Positions 12,741-22,639 are shown, numbered from the stretch's first letter. The stretch is 64,000 nt of DNA from Chaenocephalus aceratus (GCA_023974075.1 CM043790.1:20041883-20105882), one strand, 5' to 3'. Notes: generated by a model not told the origin, from the letters alone. Made by a program: numbers and translations.

Positions 12741-13318
12741 ACGTACAGGGCTTCCCGGCCGTACGGGGCATCCCGGACGTACGGGGCATCCCGGACGTAC
12801 GGGGCATCCCGGATGGGGCTTCCTGGACGTACAGGGCGTCCCGGACGTACGGGGCATCCCGGAGGGGGCATCCTGGCCGTGCAGGGCGTCCCGGACGTAC
12901 GGGGCATCCCGGGTGAGCGGGGACTACCCGGACGCACCGAGCGACCCGACCAGTGCCCCGGGTGCCCGGAACGTGCGAGGCTTCCCGAATGTGCGGGGTA
13001 ACCTGACTTTAGCAGGGAAACAATATACGGACAGGAGGTTTCACGACCCGGACATACGGGGCTTCCCGGACGTACGGGGCATCCTGGACGTATAGGGCAA
13101 CCCGGACATACGGGGCATCCTGGCCGTACAGGGCATCCTGGACATACAGGGCATCCATACAGGGCGTCCCGGACGTACGGGGCATTCCGGAGGGGGCATC
13201 CTGGCCGTACAGGGCGCCCCGGACGTACGGGGCATCCCGGGTGAGCGGGGACTACCCGGACGCACCGAGCGACCCGACCAGTGCCCCGGGTGCCCGGAAC
13301 GTGCGAGGCTTCCCGAAC
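12741..13318. repeat. 18-bp GC-rich minisatellite with higher-order repeat
   Basis: The unit is close to CCCGGACGTACGGGGCAT (18 bp), with variants such as TCCTGGACGTACAGGGC. About 20 units are present, interrupted by a roughly 130-bp block (12,862-12,990) that is repeated almost exactly at 13,189-13,317, giving a higher-order period of about 327 bp. Open frames across it read as proline/glycine-rich peptides only because 18 is divisible by three; I do not call them genes. It lies directly 3' of the minus-strand recombinase gene. Confidence 0.9.
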
Positions 13319-13490
13319 CTTTTCTCTTGCGGGGTAACCTGCTTTAGCAGGGACACGTTATACAGACCCGAAGGTTTTACAGCCTGGACATACAGGTTTA
13401 AATATGCAGAAATAAACATGAGCTGTGGGGCGACATAAGTGCTGACATACTAAGAACCACCACCAGTTATATGCATACGTACCAATTTGT

Positions 13491-14402
13491 TTAAGGTTGG
13501 AGAGACCTTTGGATAGCCAGCACGGCATTGAGGTCAGGGCGAATGTAGGATGAGAAAGCGGAGGAGGACCACCGTCCGAGTTGTTGCAGGGATGAGGATG
13601 AGACGCCTTGATTGGCAGCGGAAGTAGCTGCGCCTATTCTGAAGGAGTGCCCCGTGTATAGAAGGGGTGATAACCCGGATTTAATGAGGACTTGTTTTAA
13701 GTAGACATTGAACTGTCGTTGTGTTAAAGGAAAATTCCCTGAGATAAGGAATAATGGCGAGAGAGGATTAGAGGTAGGTCTAAGCCGTAAGAACTTGATC
13801 ATGGCCTTATAAGGGCAGAACTGGGAATCGATGTGGGCGGCGATGACGGAGCAGGCGCCGCCGCATTTGGAGTGTTTAAGATATAAACTAAAATGGCTAG
13901 CGTGAAAGGATAAGTCAGAAAAGCTGACGTCTCGATTGGAATCGAAAGTAAGGGAAGCGGTGGTAAATTCGCCTGGTCTGAGAAAGGCATAAAAAACTAG
14001 GAGAAATAGAGCGTCGAGTAGTGCATCGATATAAGGGGAGAATACCCCACTTCTAAGCTTGGAGAGCATGAGGCGTAAAGTGGAGAGTGTAATAGGGCGT
14101 CTCCGGTCTAAAACGGGGGGAGAAGTTTTAATGAGACCTTTGAGGATGAGTTTGACTGACTGGTTTGTGAACAGGCTGGGAAAGCCGGGATCGGAACAGC
14201 GAACGTTAAACTGAATTCCCGCTAAGAGGCCCCGGATGTATTGAGGTTTGAGGTGGCGATCAGTGGCGCAGTAGCACATGAAGGCACACACGGTGGAGAT
14301 GAGAACAGTTTTAAGTGTCAAGCCTACGGAAAGCAAAACGTCGCAAACGTTCTCCAAGCGAATCATATGTTTTGAGGGTGGACGCGCTAAGCCCTTCCTC
14401 AT
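13491..14402 (-). CDS. Tyrosine recombinase (Ngaro-like retroelement YR)
   Basis: An open frame of 303 codons with the fold signature of tyrosine recombinases, the DNA-integration enzymes of Ngaro/DIRS-type retrotransposons. Recognisable catalytic positions are R142 (in AFLRPGEFT), K176 as the likely beta-strand lysine, H252-x-x-R255 (GHSFRIGAAT), W278 (LGRWSS) and the nucleophile Y286 (SSYIRPD). All are present, so the protein could be active in principle. The chosen ATG is the first in frame; the frame is open for only about ten further codons upstream before a stop, so the N-terminus may be truncated relative to the family. Upstream in element sense are a gag zinc-finger remnant and an RNase H scrap, but no reverse-transcriptase core. 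Crypton-type recombinase is the alternative; the gag/RNase H neighbours favour a retroelement. Confidence 0.85.
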   Translation of the reverse strand: MRKGLARPPSKHMIRLENVCDVLLSVGLTLKTVLISTVCAFMCYCATDRHLKPQYIRGLLAGIQFNVRCSDPGFPSLFTNQSVKLILKGLIKTSPPVLDRRRPITLSTLRLMLSKLRSGVFSPYIDALLDALFLLVFYAFLRPGEFTTASLTFDSNRDVSFSDLSFHASHFSLYLKHSKCGGACSVIAAHIDSQFCPYKAMIKFLRLRPTSNPLSPLFLISGNFPLTQRQFNVYLKQVLIKSGLSPLLYTGHSFRIGAATSAANQGVSSSSLQQLGRWSSSAFSSYIRPDLNAVLAIQRSLQP

Positions 14403-14540
14403 AAACCTGCTGATTCGAGGTGCCTTTCTAGGGGGCTTCTATTTAAGAGAGAGAGAGGAGATGCAGGGGAGGAATCCTGACGGATTGAGCGCTGGCTCCT
14501 GGGCAGAGGTTCCGGAACGTCTTGCGGGCTGACTGCGGTG

Positions 14541-14930
14541 ATCTATGGATGAAATGAGAGATTAACATGTGGATTAAACAATCGGCCGGAATCACTGCCG
14601 GGCTTACTGTACATCATAAGATGCTGACCCGAAGGTCGACGGCCGGAATCAGCGCCGGACTTACGAGAACACTACCACTAGACAACGGTCGGAATCGCTG
14701 CCGGGCTTACTGTTCTCTGCTGGGCTTACTGTACATCATAAGATGCTTGACCCGAGAGCCACCGGCCGGAATCAGGCCGGGCTTACGTACTACCACTAAA
14801 CAAAGGCCGGAATCGCTGCCGGGCTTACTGTACATCATAGGATGCTGACTCGGAAGTCGACGGCCGGAATCAGCGCCGGGCTTACGTGAACACTACCACT
14901 AAACATTGCCGACACGATGGTCGATGACCT
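14541..14930. repeat. Second minisatellite, ~103-bp higher-order unit x3
   Basis: Blocks starting GGCCGGAATC (or GGTCGG) fall at 14,584, 14,641, 14,687, 14,763, 14,805 and 14,862. They alternate between a long form (about 57 bp, ending in CATCATAAGATGCTGAC) and a short form (about 46 bp, ending ACACTACCACTAAAC), so the higher-order unit is near 103 bp. The flanks at 14,541-14,580 and 15,097-15,116 match those of the 18-bp minisatellite at 12.7-13.3 kb although the repeat units differ. Confidence 0.85.
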
Positions 14931-14999
14931 GCGATGCAGGGTTAAACATGCACAGATGAACACTACCACTAAATGTATAAATACCAGGGAAGAGAGATC

Positions 15000-15180
15000 T
15001 TGGATGGCCGTCTGGTTGTTGTAGGGATGAGGAATAATTACCTTGATTGCGGCAGGGTTGCTGCACCTATCCTGGACGAAGCCCTGGAATGCTATTAAGA
15101 CACCACCACCAGTTATATGCATGTTTACCATAGGTAAACTGAGAGATCTAGGATAGCCGGCACGAGTCGATGTCCGGGGG
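15000..15180 (-). pseudogene. Scrambled fragments of a second YR gene 3' end
   Basis: Minus-strand text at 15,105-15,180 aligns with the C-terminal codons and 3' flank of the recombinase at 13,455-13,530, including the shared CACCACCAGTTATATGCAT. Text at about 15,000-15,090 aligns with its HxxR-to-LQQ region (13,570-13,660). Both are full of substitutions and stops and occur in the reverse of their normal order. They look like relics of a duplicated recombinase gene whose body was lost. Confidence 0.6.
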
Positions 15181-15429
15181 AAGAGGGAGATGTAGACAAT
15201 GTAATGCAGCTGTTATCTTGAGTACGATGATACATGAATGTTATACCCTGGCTTATCGTAAGCCATGTGAGCATGAACCAATCTAAATGAGACAATATGC
15301 GCAGCATAAAATGATGTATGCTTAGGTAAATACTGAAACATGACCCATGATATGGGCCTAGCTTAATTAGCAGTTTAATTACGCCACAGTGAGACATAGA
15401 TGCACTTGATTGGGTGAATAGACTGTCTT

Positions 15430-15522
15430 CTATCATCTTACGTGAACTTCTCTTTCTCCCTGAAGAACTCCCCAAAACCCCACGGATGGGCAGCATCCGT
15501 GAATAAAAACGAAGACTCATTG
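15430..15522 (-). pseudogene. RNase H N-terminal scrap of YR retroelement
   Basis: A short minus-strand frame reads LFTDAAHPWGFGEFF before a stop. This matches the first catalytic-aspartate motif of the RNase H domain in DIRS/Ngaro pol proteins (consensus like FTDAS..GFG). It lies directly after the gag zinc-finger remnant, so the whole reverse-transcriptase domain between them is missing. Confidence 0.55.
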
Positions 15523-15804
15523 AGTGTCTGAGTGAGTAGATACGCCGCTGCTAATGTGTGGCGTTAATGCGGGTGGGGGGGGGTTTGAAAGATTATTTTC
15601 CATGTGGTTCCTGGCGCGAGGTACCGGCAAAGCTGCGTGCGCCTGGGGCATACGACCTCGGATGAGCGTCCTTGCAGGACTACAGGTGTGGAGGAATGTA
15701 CGATATGGGTGGTAGCAGACGTTTTCGTTAAAGTTATGACAAATCTTGTCGTCTTGCCTATGCTGCACCTGACGGCTTTGACTATTATTCCCGGAAAACA
15801 GCAT
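15517..15804 (-). pseudogene. gag C-terminal zinc-finger remnant
   Basis: The translation contains ICHNFNENVCYHP followed by FLHTCS, a C-x6-C...H-x-C arrangement like the CCCH-type finger near the end of Ngaro-type gag proteins (typically C-x-FN-x-G-x-C ... C-x-x-x-H-x-C). The conserved second cysteine pair (CGG-like) is degraded. It precedes the RNase H scrap in element sense. Identification is by pattern only. Confidence 0.5.
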
Positions 15805-16370
15805 GGGAAAGACTCTAGCCCAACAAAAAAAATACTCAGTTACCTCTAATCGTTAACCCATGTTTGTATAATTTAGTGAACTCTGTGTGTTGCTGCCAGC
15901 ATACATGACACCTGACGTGGAACGTTACTCGTGGATGGGGCTACAGAGCTGCTAGACAGTCGAAAACGGTGCATTCCTCTGTCTGAATGTGCTGCACTTT
16001 TGATAAATGTTTAGACAAAAGCTAAACTCTTATTGCACTTTTGGCAACGAGCATTCTCCACGTCGAGACGGGTAAAGTGTAACCACACAAGTTTAACCAT
16101 ACCTCGGAGCTCTATACTTTATAAACAAACTGGTTACCCTTTTTTAAAATTAGCATACAGAACATTATGAAAACAAACTTGAGTAATGGTCGTCTCATAC
16201 CTCAGAACACAGAAGAGGAAAAACTGCATAGATTCTTGTTTCATTTTGAAGGAGCTGCAGACCTAAAGTGTGTAGAAGACTTAAATGATTAAAAAGGTCA
16301 CAATCACATTAATACAACTGTATTTAGGTTTTAGTTTCACTTTTACAAAACAGAGTTCCACATGTACTTT

Positions 16371-16515
16371 CTAGCATGTATCAGACAAGTGAGGAGATGG
16401 GATAGCCATCTCTTCACTTGTCCTATGCTGCTGCTCCCCTGCCAGCTCTGTCTCTCCTTTACTCATCTTCTTCTTAAAATAAGAAGAGATGTCTGTTGAC
16501 TTTCTCTTCATTTTC
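16371..16515 (-). pseudogene. Possible N-terminal exon of a hAT-type transposase
   Basis: A minus-strand frame begins MKRKSTDISSYFKKK just after an AG acceptor-like site (TTTGCAG). Such K/R-rich openings with an SSYF/SFF motif start many TTF/zinc-finger-associated hAT transposases. The frame ends after about 48 codons with no zinc finger. The identification is weak; the adjacent hAT element at 16,538 may have inserted into its upstream intron. Confidence 0.3.
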
Positions 16516-16537
16516 TGCAAATTGACATTATACACAG

Positions 16538-17732
16538 TAGGGGTGTAACGGTTCACAAACATTTCGGTTCGGTACGTACCTCGGTTTTTAGGTCACGGTT
16601 CGGTACAGCAGAAAATTATCACAAAACATAACATATTTTTTTTTAATTATTATTATACTGTGAATAATGTATTCACTCAAATAAATACAAAATATAATAA
16701 AACAAACATTAAGGTGCAGCATTTCGATTAACTGAAATAATCTGTATTTGAACTTTACTGTACTAGTAGGCCTACTCACAAAACATAAACTATTAGTTTT
16801 GGGTTTTTAATTATTATTAAACTGTGAATATTCACTCAAATAAATATAAAATATAATAAAATAAACATTAAGGTCCAGCTTTTCGATTAACTGAAATCAT
16901 CTGTATTTGAACTGTACTACCTAAGCAGCCAGTTTGACATTAGGACTTGCTTGTCATTGTATTTTCATGTTTTTTTAAAGAAAAATTTACTTGTCCACAT
17001 TGCTTGCTGAAAGGGCAGATCTGCTGGCACTAGCAATGTCTCCTGCTGTGGAGAACACCCTCTCGCTAGGGACAGAGGTAGCAGACACAGCCAGGTAGCG
17101 CTTTGCTAACATGGCAACATAAGGATATTTGCCGTTTGTAATAGCTTTGGCTCGGTCTGATGTTTTTGCGAGTGGTGGAGGCTTAAATGCTAGCGGGAGT
17201 TGGGTTTGCACTTCAGTCTTTTGGTACCGGTGATATTCACGTTCAGGTGATGCCTTTTCAAATGAGTGTGCAAGCTTGATGTATTGCCAGCCGCGTAACC
17301 AATTGTAGTTGAACAATGCCGACATAACAGCTTTGGTTCGGTCCACCTGTCTTTGTCCGTCATCCTTGTACGTAATTGCGAAACCAAAATGTTCCCAAAC
17401 CGGAGACTTCAATGATGCTGGAGGATTTTCGAGCTCAACTTTATCTGCGTTCGCCATTTCGACAGTTCCTCAAATCACTGACTACATTTGAACGCATCCC
17501 TCTGACCAGCTCGTCCAATGAAATGACTTGTTTGCTCTATGACGCGTTGAACACAATGGGAGCAAATTACTCAGCAGCAGCACCTGAGATTACTTCCAAG
17601 AAGTTGTTCACGTTCTCAATTTTTTACGTTTAACGTTATATTCGTTCGGTACACTTCGGTACACACGTGTACCGAACCGAAGGGCCCGTACCGAATAATT
17701 TCGGTACGGGTACGTGTACCATTACACCCCTA
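16538..17732 (-). mobile_element. Internally deleted hAT element with 8-bp TSD
   Basis: The termini are TAGGGGTGTAACGGTTC (left) and the complementary ...ATTACACCCCTA (right). Perfect 8-bp target duplications ATACACAG lie at 16,530-16,537 and 17,733-17,740, the length expected for hAT. The 1,195-bp element contains only the two ends of its transposase gene on the minus strand. GGTTCGGTAC-type subterminal repeats are abundant. Target-duplication identity suggests relatively recent insertion. Confidence 0.95.
16987..17457 (-). pseudogene. hAT transposase remnant, BED finger joined to hATC end
   Basis: The 156-codon frame starts with a BED-type opening (SPVWEHFGFAITYKDDG). An alternative frame (17,190-17,387) continues the same finger with CRHCSTTIGYAAGNTSSLHT and HLKRHH, so a frameshift splits it. 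After about residue 85 the frame reads a typical hAT C-terminal dimerisation domain (YPYVAMLAKRYLAVSATSVP, SERVFSTAG). The catalytic middle (about 400 residues in ZBED-like transposases) is missing. The product could bind DNA or dimerise at most; it cannot catalyse transposition. Confidence 0.85.
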
Positions 17733-17875
17733 ATACACAGCAGTGATTAATAGTAGCCTACGCATTACACCAGGCCAGCATACCGACATCAGCTAACTTT
17801 AGCTTAGCAAGCTAAACTAAGGCTAACTAGGATAGCTGCCAAAGTGTGTTTACGGACGAATTATACCTGAAGTCA

Positions 17876-17990
17876 AGCCAGCCTTTACTGAGCCCCGAGC
17901 CTGTTTTCCAGGTCTTCCAGCGTTTTTCTCGTTTTAATGCCATTGAACACACATTTTGATCAGAATATCAGCTAAAGGTAAGCATATCTT
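17876..17990 (+). repeat. Fragment related to the 61.2-62.4 kb element
   Basis: Shares TTCTCGTTTTAATGCCATTG, TTTTGATCAGA and a GAGCCTGTTTTCCAGGTCT-like block with 61,255-61,275 and 61,947-62,005. The spacing differs, so it is a deleted or diverged copy. Confidence 0.5.
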
Positions 17991-18862
17991 CGTTGTTTGC
18001 TACCTAAAGCTAACACACTAAAGCCTAAAGTGTTGTGGAGCTTAACAGACAACAAACGTATACGACTTACCTTCTAGAAGTCTGGTGGATTTTTGTCAAG
18101 TCAGTAGAAAGAAACGTTTTGCTGCAACCTGCTGCTGTCTGTGCGAATCTCAGAGTGGTGCGCGAGCATCAGAGTGGTGCGCAGAGTATCAGAGTGTTAC
18201 CATGGTAGCCTTCGGGGACAAGAATCTTTTGATTCAGTTCACTTGAAAGATTCGTTCACTGATTCGTTCACCGGTTCGCGAACTACTTCTGGTGATTTGC
18301 ACGTTCGCGAACGATTCGTCTTTGTACTTAATTCGTTCAGTGAGTCTTCACTACTGCCGAAGTCCGTACAAGAAATTTGCTGGCGTAACATTTATGATAT
18401 TAAAACACATTTTACACCTCACCTTGTTGCCCCATGAATTATGCTCTGGGAATAGGTTACATATTATTTAAGAAATATAATTGGCCATTGTTAAATCTCT
18501 CATAAATGTGTGCCTGACTATAGGCTACAATGTATTACAGCAGGCTAGCACGTTATAATTTCAAACCCATGCATGTACTTAAATCCCAAAGCATTAAACT
18601 CCATTTGGCCGAGTTCAAAGTGAATACAAAAATATATCCTCTACATCGGTGACGATTTATTCATATTCTATATAGTATGTACCCATCTATGTTTACCTTT
18701 AGCTAGCGGCTAAGCTAGTGGGATGCTACGGAGCCCAGCTATCCGCCCTCTGAAGCTTTTAGGGTTGACAGGGGGAGGAGAATACAACGATGTGTGTATT
18801 TATCGCTAAGCTAGCTGGACGCTACGGTTCAGGTATCCGTCTTCTTTATTGCGGACAGGTTG

Positions 18863-18864
<2 letters not shown>

Positions 18865-18900
<36 letters not shown>
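18865..18900 (+). repeat. (GT)n microsatellite, left half
   Basis: About 18 GT units ending exactly where the inserted element (TAGGGCTGCACG) begins. Confidence 0.95.
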
Positions 18901-18902
<2 letters not shown>

Positions 18903-19533
18903 GGGCTGCACGATTTTGGGAAAAAATCTAATTGCGATTTTTCTGACAAATATTGCGATTGCGATTCGAATTGCGATATTTGTTTTTAAGCGACCCAACG
19001 GAAGTTTATTGTAAAATGCGGCCATAACTCCGGCTAGGAAGGTCGTATCAACGTGCTCCCGTCTCTAGCACCCTCGCAGCCCGAGCTACGAGTGAAAGAA
19101 CTAAACTTACATGAAACTTCCGTTGGGTTGCTTTAAAGTCAAGCTTCAGTTTAAGATTCACCCTGTAATAGAAACACGTGATGGAGCATTACTAACCTGA
19201 CTCAGAAACCATCTAGGAAAGCTCCATTGGAAGCCATTTGGAAAGGGCAGACACTTTCAAAAGCACTTGGCAGGTGATTGGATCAATCTGTCTATCACCT
19301 TCTATCATGGGCTACTTCTGATTGATTAACAATGGCTGGTACATGTGGAGCACAGCACTTCTGATTGGTGTGGATGACTGACACACAATAAAATTTAAAT
19401 TAAAATTGTTAAAAAATATATATATATTGTAAAAAAAAAAAAAAAAAGTAAAAAAAAATCGCAGGCTTTGCGATTTGATAATCGCATCATTTCAAATCGC
19501 GATTTCGATTTAAAATCGATTAATCGTTCAGCC

Positions 19534-19536
<3 letters not shown>
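18901..19536. mobile_element. 636-bp hAT-type MITE inserted in the GT microsatellite
   Basis: The left end TAGGGCTGCACGAT and right end ATCGTTCAGCCCTA are inverted repeats, and subterminal ATTGCGATT/AATCGCGATT words recur. It is bounded on both sides by GT repeats, so an 8-bp GTGTGTGT duplication would be invisible but is compatible. No transposase frame is present. Confidence 0.85.

Positions 19537-19588
<52 letters not shown>
19537..19588 (+). repeat. (GT)n microsatellite, right half
   Basis: About 26 GT units starting directly after the element terminus CAGCCCTA, in the same phase and strand as the left half. Confidence 0.95.
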
Positions 19589-19589
<1 letters not shown>

Positions 19590-20510
19590 GGAGCTCAGGT
19601 GAGAGGGCTCTGATTACAGTACACTGTAGGAAACAGTTCTGAACTGTTTCCGCCAGTTCTTTAAGTTCGTCGTTCGCGAACAGCTTCTCTTTAGCGGCGA
19701 CTCAAACAAACAAATCGTTTTGTGGGAGGAATCAGTTCATCTCGTTCACTTCAAAGATTCGTTCAAAAAGAACGAATCGTTCGCGAACGACCCATCACTA
19801 ATTTGTTGTTAAATATCAGATAAACTACTACGCATACGTGACTGGCGAGGCGGTGTGTGTGGTGGGGGGGCCAACAAATATATCAGGGTGGCCATGACCC
19901 CCCCTGCTAGCGCCACGCTAGTAAATTGTCAACGGGGGGGAGTGGGGGATGTCAGGGGCGGCGGGTGCTGTAGGCTAGGGAAGGCTAAGCCTGCAGTGAC
20001 AATATTTGTGTCACTGCATCCTGGTAAAACACAAATATAATGTATAATGTCTGTGTCTTTGACATTAGCGCTGCTAGCCACCTGTGCCCTGTACTACAAA
20101 GCCAGTTCAACATACCCTGGATATGTTTGAGTAACAAACTAACTAACAACAACAAACTAACAAACGACATCTCGCTAAGCGGTCCTACGACGCTGGTTAT
20201 CAACTCGGTAAATCAAGCCAGAGTTTCTCTCACCAGCTGAGAGCACGTTCACGTGAAAGGGGCGGGGTTAGCTACATTTGACCAATCACAAACAGGGACA
20301 AGTGTACTGACAGCGCAGCGTCATACTTCATTAATGAAAAGTAAACTAATATTAGACAAATATGAGCTTTAAACATCCATGACTTAAACATATAATCCAG
20401 GATACAAGCCACAGAGGTGCACCTGCAAGGTGAATACAGAACAACTGGTTAAGAAATAACTAGGCCTACCAAGTGTTTGAAAGCGTATAGTTTTATGATA
20501 TTGTAATATA

Positions 20511-21415
20511 TGTTGGATTCGCTGCAGGTGTGGCAGGAAACACTACCACTTTGTCAGAACCTTACAATAAATACAGAGGCAGCTTTGTACAAAATATAGG
20601 GCAATCTTTATTTTAACAACACAGTTAATTGGTAAGAGGAGAGAACAAGAGGAAGCGAGTTCACGGGCACCAGAAACCCCCACTAGACTGTGGAGTCCAC
20701 TTTTAAATACACTTCAGTAGGGCTAGTTTTACTAGCGTTTAACGCGGCACACCACAACAAGAACACGGCATGCAAACACCCTCTGCCGGAGGCACACAAC
20801 TAGGCAAAATGAACACACACAGCACACACACACTGCAATGACCCAACCAACAATTTAAAGCGAGAGCTCCAATTCGTGGTAGCCTCTCCCCTGCTGCTCT
20901 CCTTCCATACACTGTAAAATACTTCTAAAATCAGACATACAACAATATAAATGGGTGTACGTAACTCGCCAGTTGGCGAGACCCTCCCCCGGGTCTACGT
21001 TTGGGACGCCGTCCAACTCCCCGGGGATCGGCTTCGCTGGACGACGTGAACTGAGTCAATACAGCTGGTGTCCGTGTTGCTTGGGCACCGCCGTGCGTAA
21101 GGAGGGATCGCGGCTCGCACCCACTAAAACCCCGGCCCTGACTATCTATAGGAGGTAACAGGCCTCCCAATCCTGAGACTCTAACGTCTTTCCTGTCTGG
21201 CTGTCTTCGTCGCCGGCAGCTCTATCCACTGCGAACGACACCCTCCCACCCAAAATAGTGCCGAGTCACATGTAGCGTCCTCCAACCTCCATTCACAGTT
21301 CTCCACTGCCTTTTCTCTCTCCGCTGTCAGTTTCCCAGCTGTGAGTTCCTCCGCTGATTAACACACCTGTTTCAGTTCAGTTAATCAGTGCCCATGCAGG
21401 CGCATTCACGTCACA
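20511..21415 (-). repeat. Gypsy 3' LTR (~905 bp)
   Basis: In element sense it starts TGTGACGTGAATGCGCC and ends GCGAATCCAACA, the expected TG...CA boundary. A purine-rich tract (minus strand GGAGGGAAAG) abuts its start at 21,416-21,425 and fits the polypurine tract. Its first 69 bases recur at 24,142-24,211. A minus-strand AATAAA lies at 20,608-20,613 near the LTR end. Confidence 0.8.
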
Positions 21416-21662
21416 CTTTCCCTCCTTTTGTCCAAAAAGACTCGTCCTCGAGTCACTACGGTGCCATCTCGTAATCTCGAGACCACACCGGTAGCTTCCG
21501 CTGTCGGCCCGAACGTCCACCCCCTGTCGACGGTGCTACCGACTCTTCCCTTGGAGACTCAGACACAGCCACCGCGTCTGACGTCGCTGGGGGACCAGGC
21601 AGGCCACCGGAAAGAGAGGCTGGTCCCTCGGCGGATAGGTTTCCTTGCGAGGCTCCTATAAT

Positions 21663-22625
21663 TCATCCATTGTCCCCCACCACAGGGTTCTTGTCCTCAA
21701 CCACAGGGTTCTGGTCCTCCCTCACAGGGTCCCGGTCCTCCCCCACAGGGTCCCGGTCCTCCAGACTTGTTAGTGGTGTCCTCCCTCCTACCGGGGCCTC
21801 CAGGGTGGGCTGGCGAATGTGGACACAACTGGCACCGAACTGGACCCGAGGACGCCGACTGGACCCCGCTTGGGGACTCATCTGTCCCTCGACTCTGGAC
21901 CCAGAAGCTGGAGGTGATGGTGCTGTTAAAGAAGAGATAAAGGGCTTAAGTCGATTGAAATGGACAACACCCTCTGGACCCCCCTCTACTGGAACAAGCC
22001 TATAAAGCACTTCGGTCACCCTATCCACCACTCTAAATGGACCCTTGTACCTCCTCTGCAATTTCGGAGACAACCCACGCTTCTTAGCCTTATTCCGCAC
22101 CCAGACCGATTCCCCCCCAGAATAATATTGGAAATTAGCCCTGAAGTCATAGGATGTTTTCTGTCGTTCTGATGCCTTAGCCTGGTGCTTCTTTACTGCC
22201 TCTATTACAGTAGACAACGTCTCCCTCAGTTTAGACACATACACATTCACTGAGGCAAATGACCTTTGGTTGTCCACATTTAGCATGATGTCAACAGGCA
22301 AGACAATTTCCCGTCAAAATAAGACCTGATATGGAGTGAAGGAGGTACTAGCATGTACACTGCCAACATAACATAAGGCAAAAGAGTGTCCCAGTTTAAC
22401 TGATTATCTTCCACAAACAGGGCCAGCATAGACAAAAGAGTACGATTAAAACGCTCAATCAACCCATCCGACTGGGGATGGTATGGGGATGTGCGGGACT
22501 TATGGATATGCAACAGTTCACATAATTTCTTAAAGAGTGTGGACTCAAAGTTGCGTCCTTGGTCTGAGTGGATACTGCGTGGGTCACCAAAGCGACAAAC
22601 CCATGCTTCTGCCAAAACCTTGGCA
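21663..22625 (-). pseudogene. Gypsy integrase remnant
   Basis: A first frame (22,280-22,615) carries the second part of the integrase core: IHSDQGRNFES (second catalytic Asp) and YHPQSDGLIERFNRTL (catalytic Glu). A frameshift near 22,300 leads into a second frame (21,663-22,301) with the C-terminal domain KLQRRYKGPFRVVDRV and VVHFNRLKPF. Most of the HHCC finger and the first catalytic Asp have been deleted, joining the GGHLG of the finger directly to the core. The tail is four 7-residue units of ED-x-x-PV type, encoded by 21-bp repeats. Non-functional. Confidence 0.9.
21672..21760 (-). repeat. 21-bp coding tandem repeat at integrase C-terminus
   Basis: Four near-identical 21-bp units, read on the minus strand as EDRDPVG, EDRDPVR, EDQNPVV and EDKNPVV. 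They are in frame with the integrase tail and end just before the stop. Confidence 0.85.
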
Positions 22626-22639
22626 ATGGTGCGTGCTTC

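Larger units (their letters stand above)
11685..15850 (-). mobile_element. Rearranged Ngaro-like YR retrotransposon
   Basis: Minus-strand order is gag zinc finger, RNase H scrap, duplicated YR fragments with a minisatellite, intact YR, a second minisatellite and then a pair of 153-bp direct repeats. Ngaro elements are gag-RT/RH-YR with split direct repeats rather than LTRs or long inverted repeats. Here the RT core is absent and the YR-plus-3' flank unit appears duplicated. Outer limits are uncertain, since no target duplication is expected for this class. Confidence 0.55.
18200..19800. mobile_element. hAT-like repeat (GTTCGCGAACGA family), interrupted
   Basis: Both ends are rich in GTTCGCGAACGA and GATTCGTTCA palindromic words (18,235-18,345 and 19,660-19,797). 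The right end reads GAACGACCCATCACTAA, a typical hAT-type terminus (reverse TTAGTGATGGG). A matching left terminus is not seen, so the left end is truncated or diverged. A GT microsatellite inside has been split by another element. Confidence 0.55.

Noticed and set aside
12669..13265. Collagen-like proline/glycine-rich proteins on both strands
   Set aside because: The frames are the translation of an 18-bp minisatellite, which stays open because the unit length is divisible by three. There is no signal peptide, splice context or non-repeat coding sequence.
12741..14930. CRISPR array
   Set aside because: The repeats are contiguous tandem units without unique spacers, in a vertebrate genome. 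There are no cas genes.
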